A stretch of DNA of 64,000 bases, taken from an uncultured Jannaschia sp. GTDB taxonomy: Bacteria; Pseudomonadota; Alphaproteobacteria; Rhodobacterales; Rhodobacteraceae. This document shows, in pieces, positions 24,564 through 33,837 of this stretch. Every line of letters starts with the position of its first letter. Position 1 is the stretch's first letter. A model generated the notes under the pieces. That model saw nothing but the letters and a program-made list of their open reading frames with translations, made no database searches and was not told the DNA's origin. The stretch is taken from contig NZ_CANLTR010000006.1 of the NCBI RefSeq assembly GCF_947494055.1, forward strand, positions 1 to 64,000, read 5' to 3'. Position numbers and translations under genes: made by a program.

Positions 24564-25691
24564 TCAGGCGAACACCTTGTCCACCACGCCCTTCAGCCGC
24601 GCCACCGTCCCGTCCACGTCGCGCAGCTTGTCGAGACCGAACAGCCCGATGCGGAACGTCGCGAACCCCTCGGGCTCGCCCACCTGCAGCGGCACGCCCG
24701 CGGCGATCTGCATGCCATGCGCCGCGAAGGCCTTGCCCGACTGCACCTCGGGCGACGGCGCGAAGCTCACGACGACGCCCGGGGCGCCGAACCCGTCGGC
24801 CGCGACCGACCGGATACCATGCCCCGCCAGCATCGCGCGGACCTCGTTCCCGAGATCCCACTGCGCGTCCTTCAGCGCAGCGAATCCGACCTCCCGCGTC
24901 TCCCTGAACGTGTCGCGGAAATCGCGCAGCGCATCGGTCGGCATCGTCGCATGATAGGCGTGTCCGCCGCCCAGATAGGCGTCCATGATCGACAGCCATT
25001 TCTTCAGGTCGATGGCAAAGCTGTCAGACGTCGTGGCTCGGACCCGCTCCACCGCCCGCTCCGAGAGCATCACCAGCCCCGCGCAGGGCGAGGCGCTCCA
25101 CCCCTTCTGCGGCGCGGACAGCAACACGTCGACGCCGGTCGCGCCCATGTCGACCCAGACGCAGCCCGAGGCGATGCAGTCGAGCACCATCAGCCCGCCG
25201 ACCTCTTGCGCCGCCTCCGCCATCGCGGTGATATACTCGTCGGGCAGGATCACCCCCGCGGACGTCTCCACATGCGGTGCGAAGACTACATCGGGCTTCG
25301 TCTCCCGGATGCGCGCGACGACCTCCTCGATCGGCGGCGGCGCGAAGGGCGATAGCGGATCGTTGCCGCTCTGGCGGGCGCGCATCACCTCGGTCCCGCC
25401 GGTGAACGCGCCGGCCTCCATGATCTGCGACCAGCGATAGGAAAACCAGCCGTTCCGCACAATCAGCGCCCGCGCCCCCTGCCCCAGCTGGCGCGCGACC
25501 GCCTCCATCCCGAACGTGCCGCCGCCCGGCACGATGGCGACATGCGCCGCGCCGTAGACCTCGCACAATCCGGCATGAAGGTCGCGCATCACCTGCTGGA
25601 AAGCGGCCGACATGTGATTGAGGGAGCGGTCGGTGAAGACCACGGAGAATTCGTCGAGGCCCTGCGGGTCAACGTCGTCGAGAAGTGCCAT
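24564..25691 (-). CDS. Class V aminotransferase (alanine-glyoxylate/serine-pyruvate type)
   Basis: This 375-residue PLP enzyme has the internal aldimine lysine in LLSAPQKGWSASP (about residue 190). The cofactor phosphate region is IVPGGGTFGMEAVARQ, and the aspartate that contacts the ring is in LMVLDCIASG. Class V enzymes of this type transaminate small amino acids with glyoxylate or pyruvate; the exact pair is uncertain. The start at 25691 has GGAGCATTCCG upstream. It is downstream of two Lrp-family genes on the same strand (70-bp gap), so control by these amino-acid sensors is plausible. Confidence 0.85.
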   Translation of the reverse strand: MALLDDVDPQGLDEFSVVFTDRSLNHMSAAFQQVMRDLHAGLCEVYGAAHVAIVPGGGTFGMEAVARQLGQGARALIVRNGWFSYRWSQIMEAGAFTGGTEVMRARQSGNDPLSPFAPPPIEEVVARIRETKPDVVFAPHVETSAGVILPDEYITAMAEAAQEVGGLMVLDCIASGCVWVDMGATGVDVLLSAPQKGWSASPCAGLVMLSERAVERVRATTSDSFAIDLKKWLSIMDAYLGGGHAYHATMPTDALRDFRDTFRETREVGFAALKDAQWDLGNEVRAMLAGHGIRSVAADGFGAPGVVVSFAPSPEVQSGKAFAAHGMQIAAGVPLQVGEPEGFATFRIGLFGLDKLRDVDGTVARLKGVVDKVFA

Positions 25692-25761
25692 CGGAATGCT
25701 CCTGTCGCTGTCGCCCGCCTTGTTCCACGGCGGCCGGGCGGGCGCAAAGGGTCCGATGGTC

Positions 25762-26226
25762 TCAGAGCGGCCCGGGGAGGCGCTCCTCGCTCAGCATCAC
25801 GTTCGACTCGATCTCGCCCATCCCGGGCAGCGCCATGATCCGCCGGCGCAGCACCCGCTCGAAATCCGCCAGATCCCGCGCCGTCACGCGCAGCCGGTAA
25901 TCGTAGCGGCCCAGCACGTGCTCCACCTGCCGCACCTCGGGGATGGCGGAGACGGCGCGCTCGAAATCGTCAAGGCTGACGCGGCCTTTCGCGGCGAGCT
26001 TGATGCCGAGGAAGACGGTCACGCCGAAGCCCAGCTTCTCCACGTCCAGCGAAAGCTCCCGCCCGCGCAACACGCCCGCGTCGCGCAACCGCCGCATCCG
26101 CCGCCACGCCGCCGGCTGGGACAGGCCGACCGCCCGTCCCACCGCGCCGGCCGAAAGCGCCGCGTTGGCCTGCACCACGCGCAGGATGGCACGGTCGGTC
26201 GCGTCGATCTCCGTCCCCGCGCTCAT
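25762..26226 (-). CDS. Lrp/AsnC-family transcriptional regulator, second of a tandem pair
   Basis: This 154-residue protein has the Lrp layout: an N-terminal helix-turn-helix (about 8-55, with AVGLSQPAAWRRMRRLRDAG as the recognition part) and a C-terminal RAM/ACT-like ligand domain (from about 70, with VRQVEHVLGRYDYRLRVTARD). The C-terminal segment LPGMGEIESNVMLSE is typical. Lrp-type regulators sense amino acids. Its ATG (26226) overlaps the TGA of the upstream paralogue by 4 bp. That the two proteins form hetero-oligomers is a hypothesis. Confidence 0.92.
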   Translation of the reverse strand: MSAGTEIDATDRAILRVVQANAALSAGAVGRAVGLSQPAAWRRMRRLRDAGVLRGRELSLDVEKLGFGVTVFLGIKLAAKGRVSLDDFERAVSAIPEVRQVEHVLGRYDYRLRVTARDLADFERVLRRRIMALPGMGEIESNVMLSEERLPGPL

Positions 26227-26678
26227 ATCGGCAGGCTCTGGTCGGTCTTGACCGTGGCCACGTGCATCAGCGCCTCGATCTCCGCGATATGCGGCAAGGT
26301 GAGGATACGGTCGCGGTAGAGGCTCTGCCAATGCGCCAGGTCCCGCGCGATCGCGACGAGACGCACGTCGACGCGGCCGAGGAAGGTCTGGATCTCCGTC
26401 ACCTCCGGCACGTCGCGGGCAGCGGCGAGGAAGGCGTCGAAGGCGCCGGGCACCGACTTCTCGAGCTGGAAGCGCAGCGAGACCTCCACCGAATAGCCGA
26501 GCGCCGCCCAGTCGATCACGCCGCGCACGCCGCGCACGATCCCCGCCTCGCGCAGTTTCTCGATCCGCCGCGTCACGCGTGCGGCGGGCAGGTCGAGAAG
26601 CGCGGCGAGGTCCGCCGGGCCCATCTCCGGCTCCGCCTGCCAGAGGCGCAGCATTCGCCGGTCGAGATCGTCGAGCAT
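26223..26678 (-). CDS. Lrp/AsnC-family transcriptional regulator, first of a tandem pair
   Basis: This 151-residue paralogue of the next gene has a helix-turn-helix around LAALLDLPAARVTRRIEKLREAG and a RAM domain with VTEIQTFLGRVDVRLVAIARD. It has the same length and architecture as its neighbour, but the sequences are clearly diverged, so the duplication is not recent. It is transcribed away from ilvC, with a short AT-rich segment between them. This suggests that it autoregulates and may control ilvC, a common target of Lrp-like proteins. The evidence for that is position only. Confidence 0.92.
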   Translation of the reverse strand: MLDDLDRRMLRLWQAEPEMGPADLAALLDLPAARVTRRIEKLREAGIVRGVRGVIDWAALGYSVEVSLRFQLEKSVPGAFDAFLAAARDVPEVTEIQTFLGRVDVRLVAIARDLAHWQSLYRDRILTLPHIAEIEALMHVATVKTDQSLPI

Positions 26679-26705
26679 GGAATCTCCGCTGCAAACCTTG
26701 GCGGC

Positions 26706-27833
<1,128 letters not shown>

Positions 27834-27854
27834 TCCGCCGAACCACATGACGAC

Positions 27855-27882
27855 GGAGCGGCCGCGCATCGACGGCCGCTCC
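27855..27882 (+). terminator. Hairpin downstream of ilvC
   Basis: GGAGCGGCCG (27855-27864) pairs perfectly with CGGCCGCTCC (27873-27882) around an 8-nt loop, 21 bp after the ilvC stop. No U-run follows, so termination by this hairpin alone is uncertain. Confidence 0.5.
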
Positions 27883-27988
27883 GCGGCCATAGGCAAGGCG
27901 GCCGGTCCTGTTGCCCGCCCTCCCGGCGGCAGGCCGCGTCGTTCCGCCCGCGCTTGACAGAGCCGCGACCCCGCCCGACACCGGCGCG

Positions 27989-29437
27989 ATGCTGGACGTG
28001 CGCCCCGTCGGATACGTGATCGGTCTTCTGCTGCTGATGCTGGGCGGCGCGATGGCCCTGCCGCTCGGGGCCGACCTGATCGAGCGGAACGGACACTGGC
28101 CCGTCTTCGCCGAGACGGGCCTCATCACGCTCCTGTGCGGCATGTCGCTGTCGCTCGCCTGCTCCAACGGCGTGCGCGACCGGTTGAGCCTGCAGCAGAC
28201 CTTCATGCTCACCACCGGCGTCTGGCTGATGCTGCCGGTCTTCGCCGCGCTGCCCCTGATGATCGGCGCGACGGATCTCAGCTACACGGACGCCTTCTTC
28301 GAGGCGATGTCGGGGCTGACGACGACCGGCTCCACCGTGATCGTCGGGCTCGACCACCTGCCCGCCGGCATCCTGCTCTGGCGGGGCCTGCTGCAATGGT
28401 TCGGGGGCATCGGCGTCATCGTCATGGCGATGGTCTTCCTGCCGGAACTGCGCGTCGGCGGCATGCAGATCTTCCGCTCCGAGGCCTTCGACACGATGGG
28501 CAAGGTCCTGCCCCGCGCCGCGCAGATCAGCGGTCTGATCTCCACCATCTATATCGGCGTGACGTTGCTCTGCGCGCTCTGCTACGCGGCGGCGGGGATG
28601 AACGGGTTCGACGCCATCGTGCACGCGATGACGACCCTCTCGACCGGCGGGTTCGCCAATTACGACGCGAGCTTCGGCAGCTTCCAGGGCGCCCACGAAT
28701 ACATCGCCACGTTCTTCATGCTGGCGGCGGCGCTGCCCTTCGTCCTCTACATCCAGCTCGCGGCCGGCCATGCCCGCCCGCTTCTGACCAGCAGCCAGGT
28801 CCGCGCCTTCTTCGGCACCGTGGCGGCGCTGGTGGTCACGGTGGCGGTGACGCTGATGCTCGTCGACGGCTACCGGTTCGAGCGGGCGATCCGGGAGGCG
28901 ATGTTCAACATCGCCTCGATCCTGACCGGAACGGGCTACGCCTCGGTGGACTACATGCAATGGGGCGGGTTCATCATCGCGCTGTTCTTCTTCTGCGGCC
29001 TCATCGGCGGCTGCGCCGGCTCGACCTCCTGCTCGGTCAAGATCTTCCGCTACCAGATCCTCTTCGCCGCCGCGAAGGCGCAGCTTCGCCGCGTCCATTC
29101 CCCGCACGGCGTCTTCCGGGCGCGCTACGACGGGCGCGCGGTGAGCGAGGACGTGCTGTCGTCGGTGATGGCGTTCTTCGTCCTCTTCATCGTGACGATG
29201 GGCGTGTTCTCGGTCCTGCTGGCGATGACCGGGCTGGACCTCGTCACCTCGATCTCCGGGGCGGCGACGGCGGTGGCGAATATCGGGCCGGGGCTGGGGC
29301 CGATCATCGGCCCGGCGGGCAACTTCGCCCCGCTCGGCGACACGGCGAAATGGCTGCTCTCCGCCGCGATGCTGATCGGGCGGCTGGAACTGGTGGTGGT
29401 CTACGTGCTGTTCACGCCGGGGTTCTGGCGGACGTGA
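27989..29437 (+). CDS. trkH: Potassium uptake protein TrkH
   Basis: This 482-residue membrane protein has four MPM (helix-pore-helix) repeats. The four pore loops of the potassium filter can be read: GLTTTGSTV, TLSTGGFAN, ILTGTGYAS and AVANIGPGLG. It forms the ion-conducting subunit that works with the cytoplasmic NAD-binding TrkA, which is not in the window. About ten hydrophobic helices are visible. The ATG at 27989 was chosen because upstream codons (27911-27988) are Pro/Ala-rich and overlap the promoter region. TTGACA at 27954 could be a -35, but would leave almost no leader. Confidence 0.93.
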   Translation: MLDVRPVGYVIGLLLLMLGGAMALPLGADLIERNGHWPVFAETGLITLLCGMSLSLACSNGVRDRLSLQQTFMLTTGVWLMLPVFAALPLMIGATDLSYTDAFFEAMSGLTTTGSTVIVGLDHLPAGILLWRGLLQWFGGIGVIVMAMVFLPELRVGGMQIFRSEAFDTMGKVLPRAAQISGLISTIYIGVTLLCALCYAAAGMNGFDAIVHAMTTLSTGGFANYDASFGSFQGAHEYIATFFMLAAALPFVLYIQLAAGHARPLLTSSQVRAFFGTVAALVVTVAVTLMLVDGYRFERAIREAMFNIASILTGTGYASVDYMQWGGFIIALFFFCGLIGGCAGSTSCSVKIFRYQILFAAAKAQLRRVHSPHGVFRARYDGRAVSEDVLSSVMAFFVLFIVTMGVFSVLLAMTGLDLVTSISGAATAVANIGPGLGPIIGPAGNFAPLGDTAKWLLSAAMLIGRLELVVVYVLFTPGFWRT

Positions 29438-29478
29438 GCGTCGGACACCGAAACCGCCACAGGCTTGCGATGCGGCGA

Positions 29479-29560
29479 GGGCAGCCCCCGGCCGCGGGTG
29501 GGGGCAAAGCCCCCGCCCATGGGGGCGGCCGGGGGCTGCCCGGCCTCACGACCGGGCGGG
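29479..29560. repeat. Dispersed palindromic repeat, copy B (large inverted repeat)
   Basis: GGGCAGCCCCCGGCCGC (29479-29495) and its exact reverse complement (29525-29541) form 17-bp arms. Inside them is a second hairpin, GGGTGGGGGC-AAA-GCCCCCGCCC. The right arm plus flank (29523-29544) matches copies A and C. It fills most of the 190-bp space between converging trkH and the pseudo-protease gene. Confidence 0.7.
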
Positions 29561-29627
29561 GCGCTCCGAAGAAACGGATCGATCCTGACGCCCGTAGCCC
29601 GGGACTCCCAAGCCCTCCGGCAGCGCC

Positions 29628-31376
29628 TCACTCCCAGCAATCGACCCGCACGGTCAGATCCGCCACCCGGGCCGCGAGGTCCTCCGCGGCAAGCGGCGCG
29701 GCGGCGCCCGCCAGCGACGGCAGGTCCGGGGCGTCGGACAGGATCGCCGCGAGCCGCGTGGACTTCAGCGCGAACGCCACGTCGTCCGGCAACGCCCGGT
29801 CTCCCTCCACCAGCGTAGGCAGCAGCATGCCCGCCACGCGTCCCGCCGCATCGAGCACCGGCCCGCCGACATCGCCGCCCCGCGCCCGCAGCGACAGGCG
29901 CAGAAGCGCCTCCTCACCGCCAAGCCCGCGCACGTCCTCGAGCGTGCCGAAGCTGACCGTCGCGGCGTCGAGCACGCCGCCATAGGGGAAGCCGCCGACC
30001 GAGACGGCGCTGCGGAGCCGCCCCTCGGCGGGGGCCAGCGCGGCGACCTGCACGGGGGCCAGATCCGCGCGCGGCTCCAGCACCGCCGCCCCGTCCCGCT
30101 CGCGCGTCACGATGGCCGCGTGCCGCCCGTCGAGCGTGACCCGGCCGCATCCCGCCACGTTGGCCGCGGCCGTCACGACCGTCCCGTCCGCATCGGCCCA
30201 GAAGCCCGCGGCGGAGCGGAGCGGGCGGCGCACCTCCAGCCCGGACACCATGTCGAAGCGCTGCTCCGCCGGGTCGAACCCGGCCGCCTCGGGCAGCGCC
30301 GGGCCGATCGAGGCGAGCGTGCGCGACATCTCCGGCAGGGCGCGGGCCGCCAGCGCGTCCTGCGCTTCGGGCCAGCTCAGGATGTAGCCCACGACGTGAC
30401 CGTCGATCAGCCGCGCCTCGACCTGCGTCGTGCGGTCGGGGGCGAGGCCGGTGATGCGGAACGCGTCCCCCGACCGGGACCGGGCACCCTCGGGCGGCAC
30501 GAGGTCGAGCGTCTGCAGGATCTCGTAGAGCCCGCCCAGCGTCGTCCGGTCGCCGGCCTGCGAGAGGAGCGACAGGCGCACGCCGCTCTCGTCCTGCGGC
30601 GCGTAATGCACGAACGGCGCCTCGATCCGGTCGAAGGTCACGAGCCCCATCGGGGCGGTCAGCGCGATCCCCGCTTCCGCCACGCGGAGCGGTTCCAGCC
30701 CGAGCGCCGCCTGCGATGCCCGCCAGTCGGAAAGCAGGCGCGCGCGCTGCCGCGTGGTGAGCACGCCCGTCACCCGGTCGCCCGCCGCCGCCTGCCAGTC
30801 GCCCATCGCCGCGCGCGTGCCCCGGCCGATGGCGCCGTCGATCGCGCCGCCATACTGCCCGAACCATTGCATCGCGCTCTGCAGCTCCATCCGCTCGGCC
30901 CGGCCCAGTGCCGCCTCCGAGCGGCGGGCCTCGGGCACCGTTTCCTCCGGGGCGCGCGGCGTCGTCGGCGCGCCCGCACCGGGTTCCGCCCGCTCGATCG
31001 CCGCCAGCGCCGCGCCCAGCGTGTCGTCCGCCGCCTCCGGTTCGACGGACGCGGCCTCCCCCCCGGCCGGCCAGAACCGTTCGCGATAGGCGTTGCCGTC
31101 CGAGATGTAGCTGTCCCGCGGGATCAGCCCCTCCGCCCGCAGCCGACCCAGCGTCGCGCGGGCCTCCGCCGGGGGATAGGGGCCGAGCGCGATGGCGAAC
31201 CAGCCGCTGCCCAGGCGGAACCCGTTGATGTCGGACACGATCGCCTCGTAGGCGCGCGCCCGCGCATTCGCCTCGACCGGCTCGGGATGCGCCTCGATCT
31301 GCACGAAGGCGCGCTCCTGCGCGGCGGCCAGCCCCGCGAAGGCGGCGACGATCAGGGTAAGGAGGGCGCGGCGCAT
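29628..31376 (-). CDS. Secreted SPOR-like / peptidoglycan-binding / trypsin-like pseudo-protease
   Basis: This 582-residue exported protein has a signal peptide (about 1-19, [11 protein letters not shown]). Three regions follow. First is a SPOR-like region (about 22-105, [20 protein letters not shown]). Second is a peptidoglycan-binding-like segment (about 165-220, [20 protein letters not shown]). Third is a trypsin-like fold at the end (about 390-560). The catalytic residues are lost: the serine motif reads GDVGGPVLD instead of GDSGGP, and the histidine motif reads [11 protein letters not shown]. It is therefore probably a binding or scaffold protein in the periplasm rather than a protease. 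I recall similar inactive members in relatives. It is divergent from glyQ. Confidence 0.75.
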   Translation of the reverse strand: MRRALLTLIVAAFAGLAAAQERAFVQIEAHPEPVEANARARAYEAIVSDINGFRLGSGWFAIALGPYPPAEARATLGRLRAEGLIPRDSYISDGNAYRERFWPAGGEAASVEPEAADDTLGAALAAIERAEPGAGAPTTPRAPEETVPEARRSEAALGRAERMELQSAMQWFGQYGGAIDGAIGRGTRAAMGDWQAAAGDRVTGVLTTRQRARLLSDWRASQAALGLEPLRVAEAGIALTAPMGLVTFDRIEAPFVHYAPQDESGVRLSLLSQAGDRTTLGGLYEILQTLDLVPPEGARSRSGDAFRITGLAPDRTTQVEARLIDGHVVGYILSWPEAQDALAARALPEMSRTLASIGPALPEAAGFDPAEQRFDMVSGLEVRRPLRSAAGFWADADGTVVTAAANVAGCGRVTLDGRHAAIVTRERDGAAVLEPRADLAPVQVAALAPAEGRLRSAVSVGGFPYGGVLDAATVSFGTLEDVRGLGGEEALLRLSLRARGGDVGGPVLDAAGRVAGMLLPTLVEGDRALPDDVAFALKSTRLAAILSDAPDLPSLAGAAAPLAAEDLAARVADLTVRVDCWE

Positions 31377-31475
31377 GGCGTGTCTCGGTCTGAAGGGGAG
31401 GTTCGGCGGAACTGTCGGGAGACAAGGTTAACAGGCCGTGAAGGCGACCTCACGCGCGCCGTCCCCGGGCCCGCG

Positions 31476-31504
31476 TTGACGGCGAAACCGTGGCCGCATA
31501 GACG
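31476..31504 (+). promoter_or_regulatory. Putative glyQ promoter
   Basis: TTGACG (31476-31481) and TAGACG (31499-31504) have a 17-bp spacer. Transcription would begin near 31511, about 22 nt before the glyQ ATG. The layout closely resembles the carA promoter. Confidence 0.5.
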
Positions 31505-31532
31505 CATCCGCGACCGTTCGAGAGGCCCTGCG

Positions 31533-32465
31533 ATGACCCGTCCCGACACGCCGCGCTCGTTTCAGGAGATCATCCTGCGGCTGCAAGCCTACTGGGCCGC
31601 GCAGGGCTGCGCCGTGCTGCAACCCTACGACATGGAGGTCGGCGCCGGCACGTTCCACCCGGCCACCACGCTCCGCGCCCTCGGGCCCACGCCCTGGACG
31701 GCAGCCTACGTGCAGCCCTCGCGCCGCCCGACCGACGGCCGCTACGGCGACAGCCCGAACCGCTGGCAGCACTACTACCAGTTCCAGGTCATCATCAAAC
31801 CCAGCCCGCCCGACCTGCAGGAGCTCTATCTCGGCTCGCTCGCGGCCATCGGCATCGACATGGACCTGCACGACATCCGCTTCGTCGAGGACGACTGGGA
31901 AAGCCCCACGCTCGGCGCCTGGGGCCTCGGCTGGGAGGTCTGGTGCGACGGCATGGAGGTGTCGCAGTTCACCTATTTCCAGCAGGTCGGCGGCCACGAT
32001 TGCCACCCCGTCTCGGGCGAGCTGACCTACGGTCTCGAACGCCTCGCGATGTACGTGCTGGGCTGCGACGACGGCAACGCCATGCCCTTCAATGCCCCCG
32101 ACGCCCCGATTCCGCTCACCTACGGCGACGTGTTCCGCGAGGCGGAGGCGCAATACGCGCGCTGGAACTTCGACACGGCCGACACCGCGATGCTGGAGCA
32201 ACATTTCCGCGACGCCGAAGCCGAATGCCACCGCATCCTCGAGCAGCCCGCGACCGACCCCAAGACCGGCCGCCACATCGTCATGGCGCAGCCGGCCTAC
32301 GACCAGTGCATCAAGGCCTCTCACCTCTTCAACCTGCTCGACGCGCGTGGCGTGATCTCCGTGACCGAGCGGCAGGCCTATATCGGCCGGGTCCGCACGC
32401 TCGCGAAGGCCTGCGCCGACGCGTTCCTCTTGACCCGCGCCGGCGGCCACGACGCCGCGGCCTGA
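31533..32465 (+). CDS. glyQ: Glycyl-tRNA synthetase alpha subunit
   Basis: This 310-residue class II synthetase subunit forms the alpha2beta2 bacterial glycyl-tRNA synthetase with GlyS. The N-terminus [20 protein letters not shown] and [20 protein letters not shown] is diagnostic. It is followed by [20 protein letters not shown] (motif 2) and [24 protein letters not shown] (motif 3). The ATG at 31533 has GAGAGGCCCTGCG upstream; the long upstream open frame overlaps the opposite-strand gene and is not real. glyS is 1.4 kb downstream, after two other genes. Confidence 0.98.
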   Translation: MTRPDTPRSFQEIILRLQAYWAAQGCAVLQPYDMEVGAGTFHPATTLRALGPTPWTAAYVQPSRRPTDGRYGDSPNRWQHYYQFQVIIKPSPPDLQELYLGSLAAIGIDMDLHDIRFVEDDWESPTLGAWGLGWEVWCDGMEVSQFTYFQQVGGHDCHPVSGELTYGLERLAMYVLGCDDGNAMPFNAPDAPIPLTYGDVFREAEAQYARWNFDTADTAMLEQHFRDAEAECHRILEQPATDPKTGRHIVMAQPAYDQCIKASHLFNLLDARGVISVTERQAYIGRVRTLAKACADAFLLTRAGGHDAAA

Positions 32466-32523
32466 GCGCCGTTAACCCATCCGCCGTCCCGGCACGCTAG
32501 GACCGGGGCGACGGAGGCCGCGC

Positions 32524-33231
32524 ATGGACACGACGACCGATTCCGACCCCCGGGCGAAGCGGCAGACGCGGCGCCTGCAGCGGCGTCTGCGCCGGGCCAC
32601 CGCGCGCGGCCTGCTCGACGGCATCCTGTCGCAGCTCCGCCCCGGCGACATCGCCCTCGATTGCGGCGCCAACGTGGGCGAGATCGCCGAACCCCTGGCG
32701 CAGACCGGCGCGACCGTGTTCGCCTTCGAGCCCGACCCGCTGGCCTTCGACGCCCTCGTCCGCCGCCTCGCGCCCTACCCGGCCGCCCGCGCCATCCACG
32801 CCGCCGTCGGCGCCACCCCCGGCCGCGCCACGCTGCGCCGGTCCGCCCGCTTCGACGGCGACCCGCTCGCCGCCACGACCTCCTCCACCCTCGAGACCGG
32901 CAAGCGCGACGCCGACGCGAGCGGCGCCAACGACGTCGAGGTGGACGTCCTGCCCCTGCCCGCGCTGATCGCCGCGCTCGCCGCCGGCGACGTCCCCCCG
33001 CCGCTCACGGGCCGACCCGGGCGCCTCGCGCTCCTGAAGCTCGACGTGGAGGGCAGCGAGCTCGACCTCCTGCCAGCGCTCCACGCGGCGGGCCTTCTGG
33101 ACGCCATCGCCTGCACCCTCGTCGAGACGCACCAGCGCAAGTTCCCCGACCGCCGGCGCGACTTCCTCGCCATGCGCCGCGAGATCGCCGCGGCCTACCC
33201 CGCCCGCAAGGTCAATCTCGACTGGATCTGA
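32524..33231 (+). CDS. FkbM-family SAM-dependent methyltransferase
   Basis: This 235-residue methyltransferase has SAM motif I at ALDCGANVGEIAEPLAQ (about 41-57), motif II at FAFEPDPLAF and the FkbM-type LALLKLDVEGSELDLLPAL segment. FkbM enzymes O-methylate sugars or secondary metabolites, sometimes in surface polysaccharide. The first 35 residues are highly basic. It is very rich in GC even for this window. It lies between glyQ and the DUF6446-like gene, a place where I do not expect a methyltransferase, and its substrate is unknown. Confidence 0.85.
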   Translation: MDTTTDSDPRAKRQTRRLQRRLRRATARGLLDGILSQLRPGDIALDCGANVGEIAEPLAQTGATVFAFEPDPLAFDALVRRLAPYPAARAIHAAVGATPGRATLRRSARFDGDPLAATTSSTLETGKRDADASGANDVEVDVLPLPALIAALAAGDVPPPLTGRPGRLALLKLDVEGSELDLLPALHAAGLLDAIACTLVETHQRKFPDRRRDFLAMRREIAAAYPARKVNLDWI

Positions 33232-33303
33232 CGCCCCGCCCGTCGCTTGCCCCCCGGCGGGCCGCGGTGTAGCCCGCCCCCGTCAGACAGGGAGCCGCAG
33301 GGC

Positions 33304-33834
33304 GTGGGCAAGATCACCGTCATCCTCATCCTCGGCGCCGCGCTCGCCGTGGGCGCGGGCATCTGGTACGCCCAGACCCGCGGCTACTACGCGCCCGTCG
33401 ACGGGCCGGTGACGCTCTCGCTCGCCGGTCCGGCGGGCGTCGCGCCCCTGTCCGCCGGCGATGTCCGCGCCATCGCCTCGCCCGCCTCGCCGCTCGGCTT
33501 CCGCGCCTGCTTCACCCACGAACAGGGCGCGTCGGCCGACCTGCGGCCCGAACCCCGCACCGACGCCGCGCCGACCATCGCGCCGGGCTGGTTCGACTGC
33601 TTCGACGCGGGCGAGATCGACGCGATGCTGATCGACGGCACCGCGACCGCCTATACCGGCTACCCGAACGCGCAATACGGCGTCGACCGGGTGGTGGCAC
33701 TCGCCGCCGACGGGCGCGGCTGGGCCTGGCACCAGCTCAACGATTGCGGCGACAAGGCCTATGACGGCACGCCCACGGGCCCGTCCTGCCCGGATCGCGA
33801 CACGTTCCAACCGCTCGTCGAGGGGAGCTTCTAG
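33304..33834 (+). CDS. DUF6446-like membrane-anchored protein
   Basis: This 176-residue protein has an N-terminal signal anchor (ITVILILGAALAVGAGIWYA, about 4-23) and a periplasmic domain with four Cys (in RACFTHE, GWFDCFDAG, LNDCGDK and GPSCPDR) that could form disulfides. I recognise the family (from memory DUF6446) as a regular neighbour of glyQ and glyS in Rhodobacterales. The role is unknown. The start is a GTG at 33304 with GGGAGCCGCAGG in front; an upstream ATG-less extension to 33247 is unlikely. The stop is 3 bp before glyS. Confidence 0.75.
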   Translation: MGKITVILILGAALAVGAGIWYAQTRGYYAPVDGPVTLSLAGPAGVAPLSAGDVRAIASPASPLGFRACFTHEQGASADLRPEPRTDAAPTIAPGWFDCFDAGEIDAMLIDGTATAYTGYPNAQYGVDRVVALAADGRGWAWHQLNDCGDKAYDGTPTGPSCPDRDTFQPLVEGSF

Positions 33835-33837
33835 ACC

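Noticed and set aside
27954-27982. TTGACA upstream of trkH as a promoter
   Set aside because: The -35 is perfect, but the matching -10 (GACACC) is poor and the transcript would have a leader of only a few bases.
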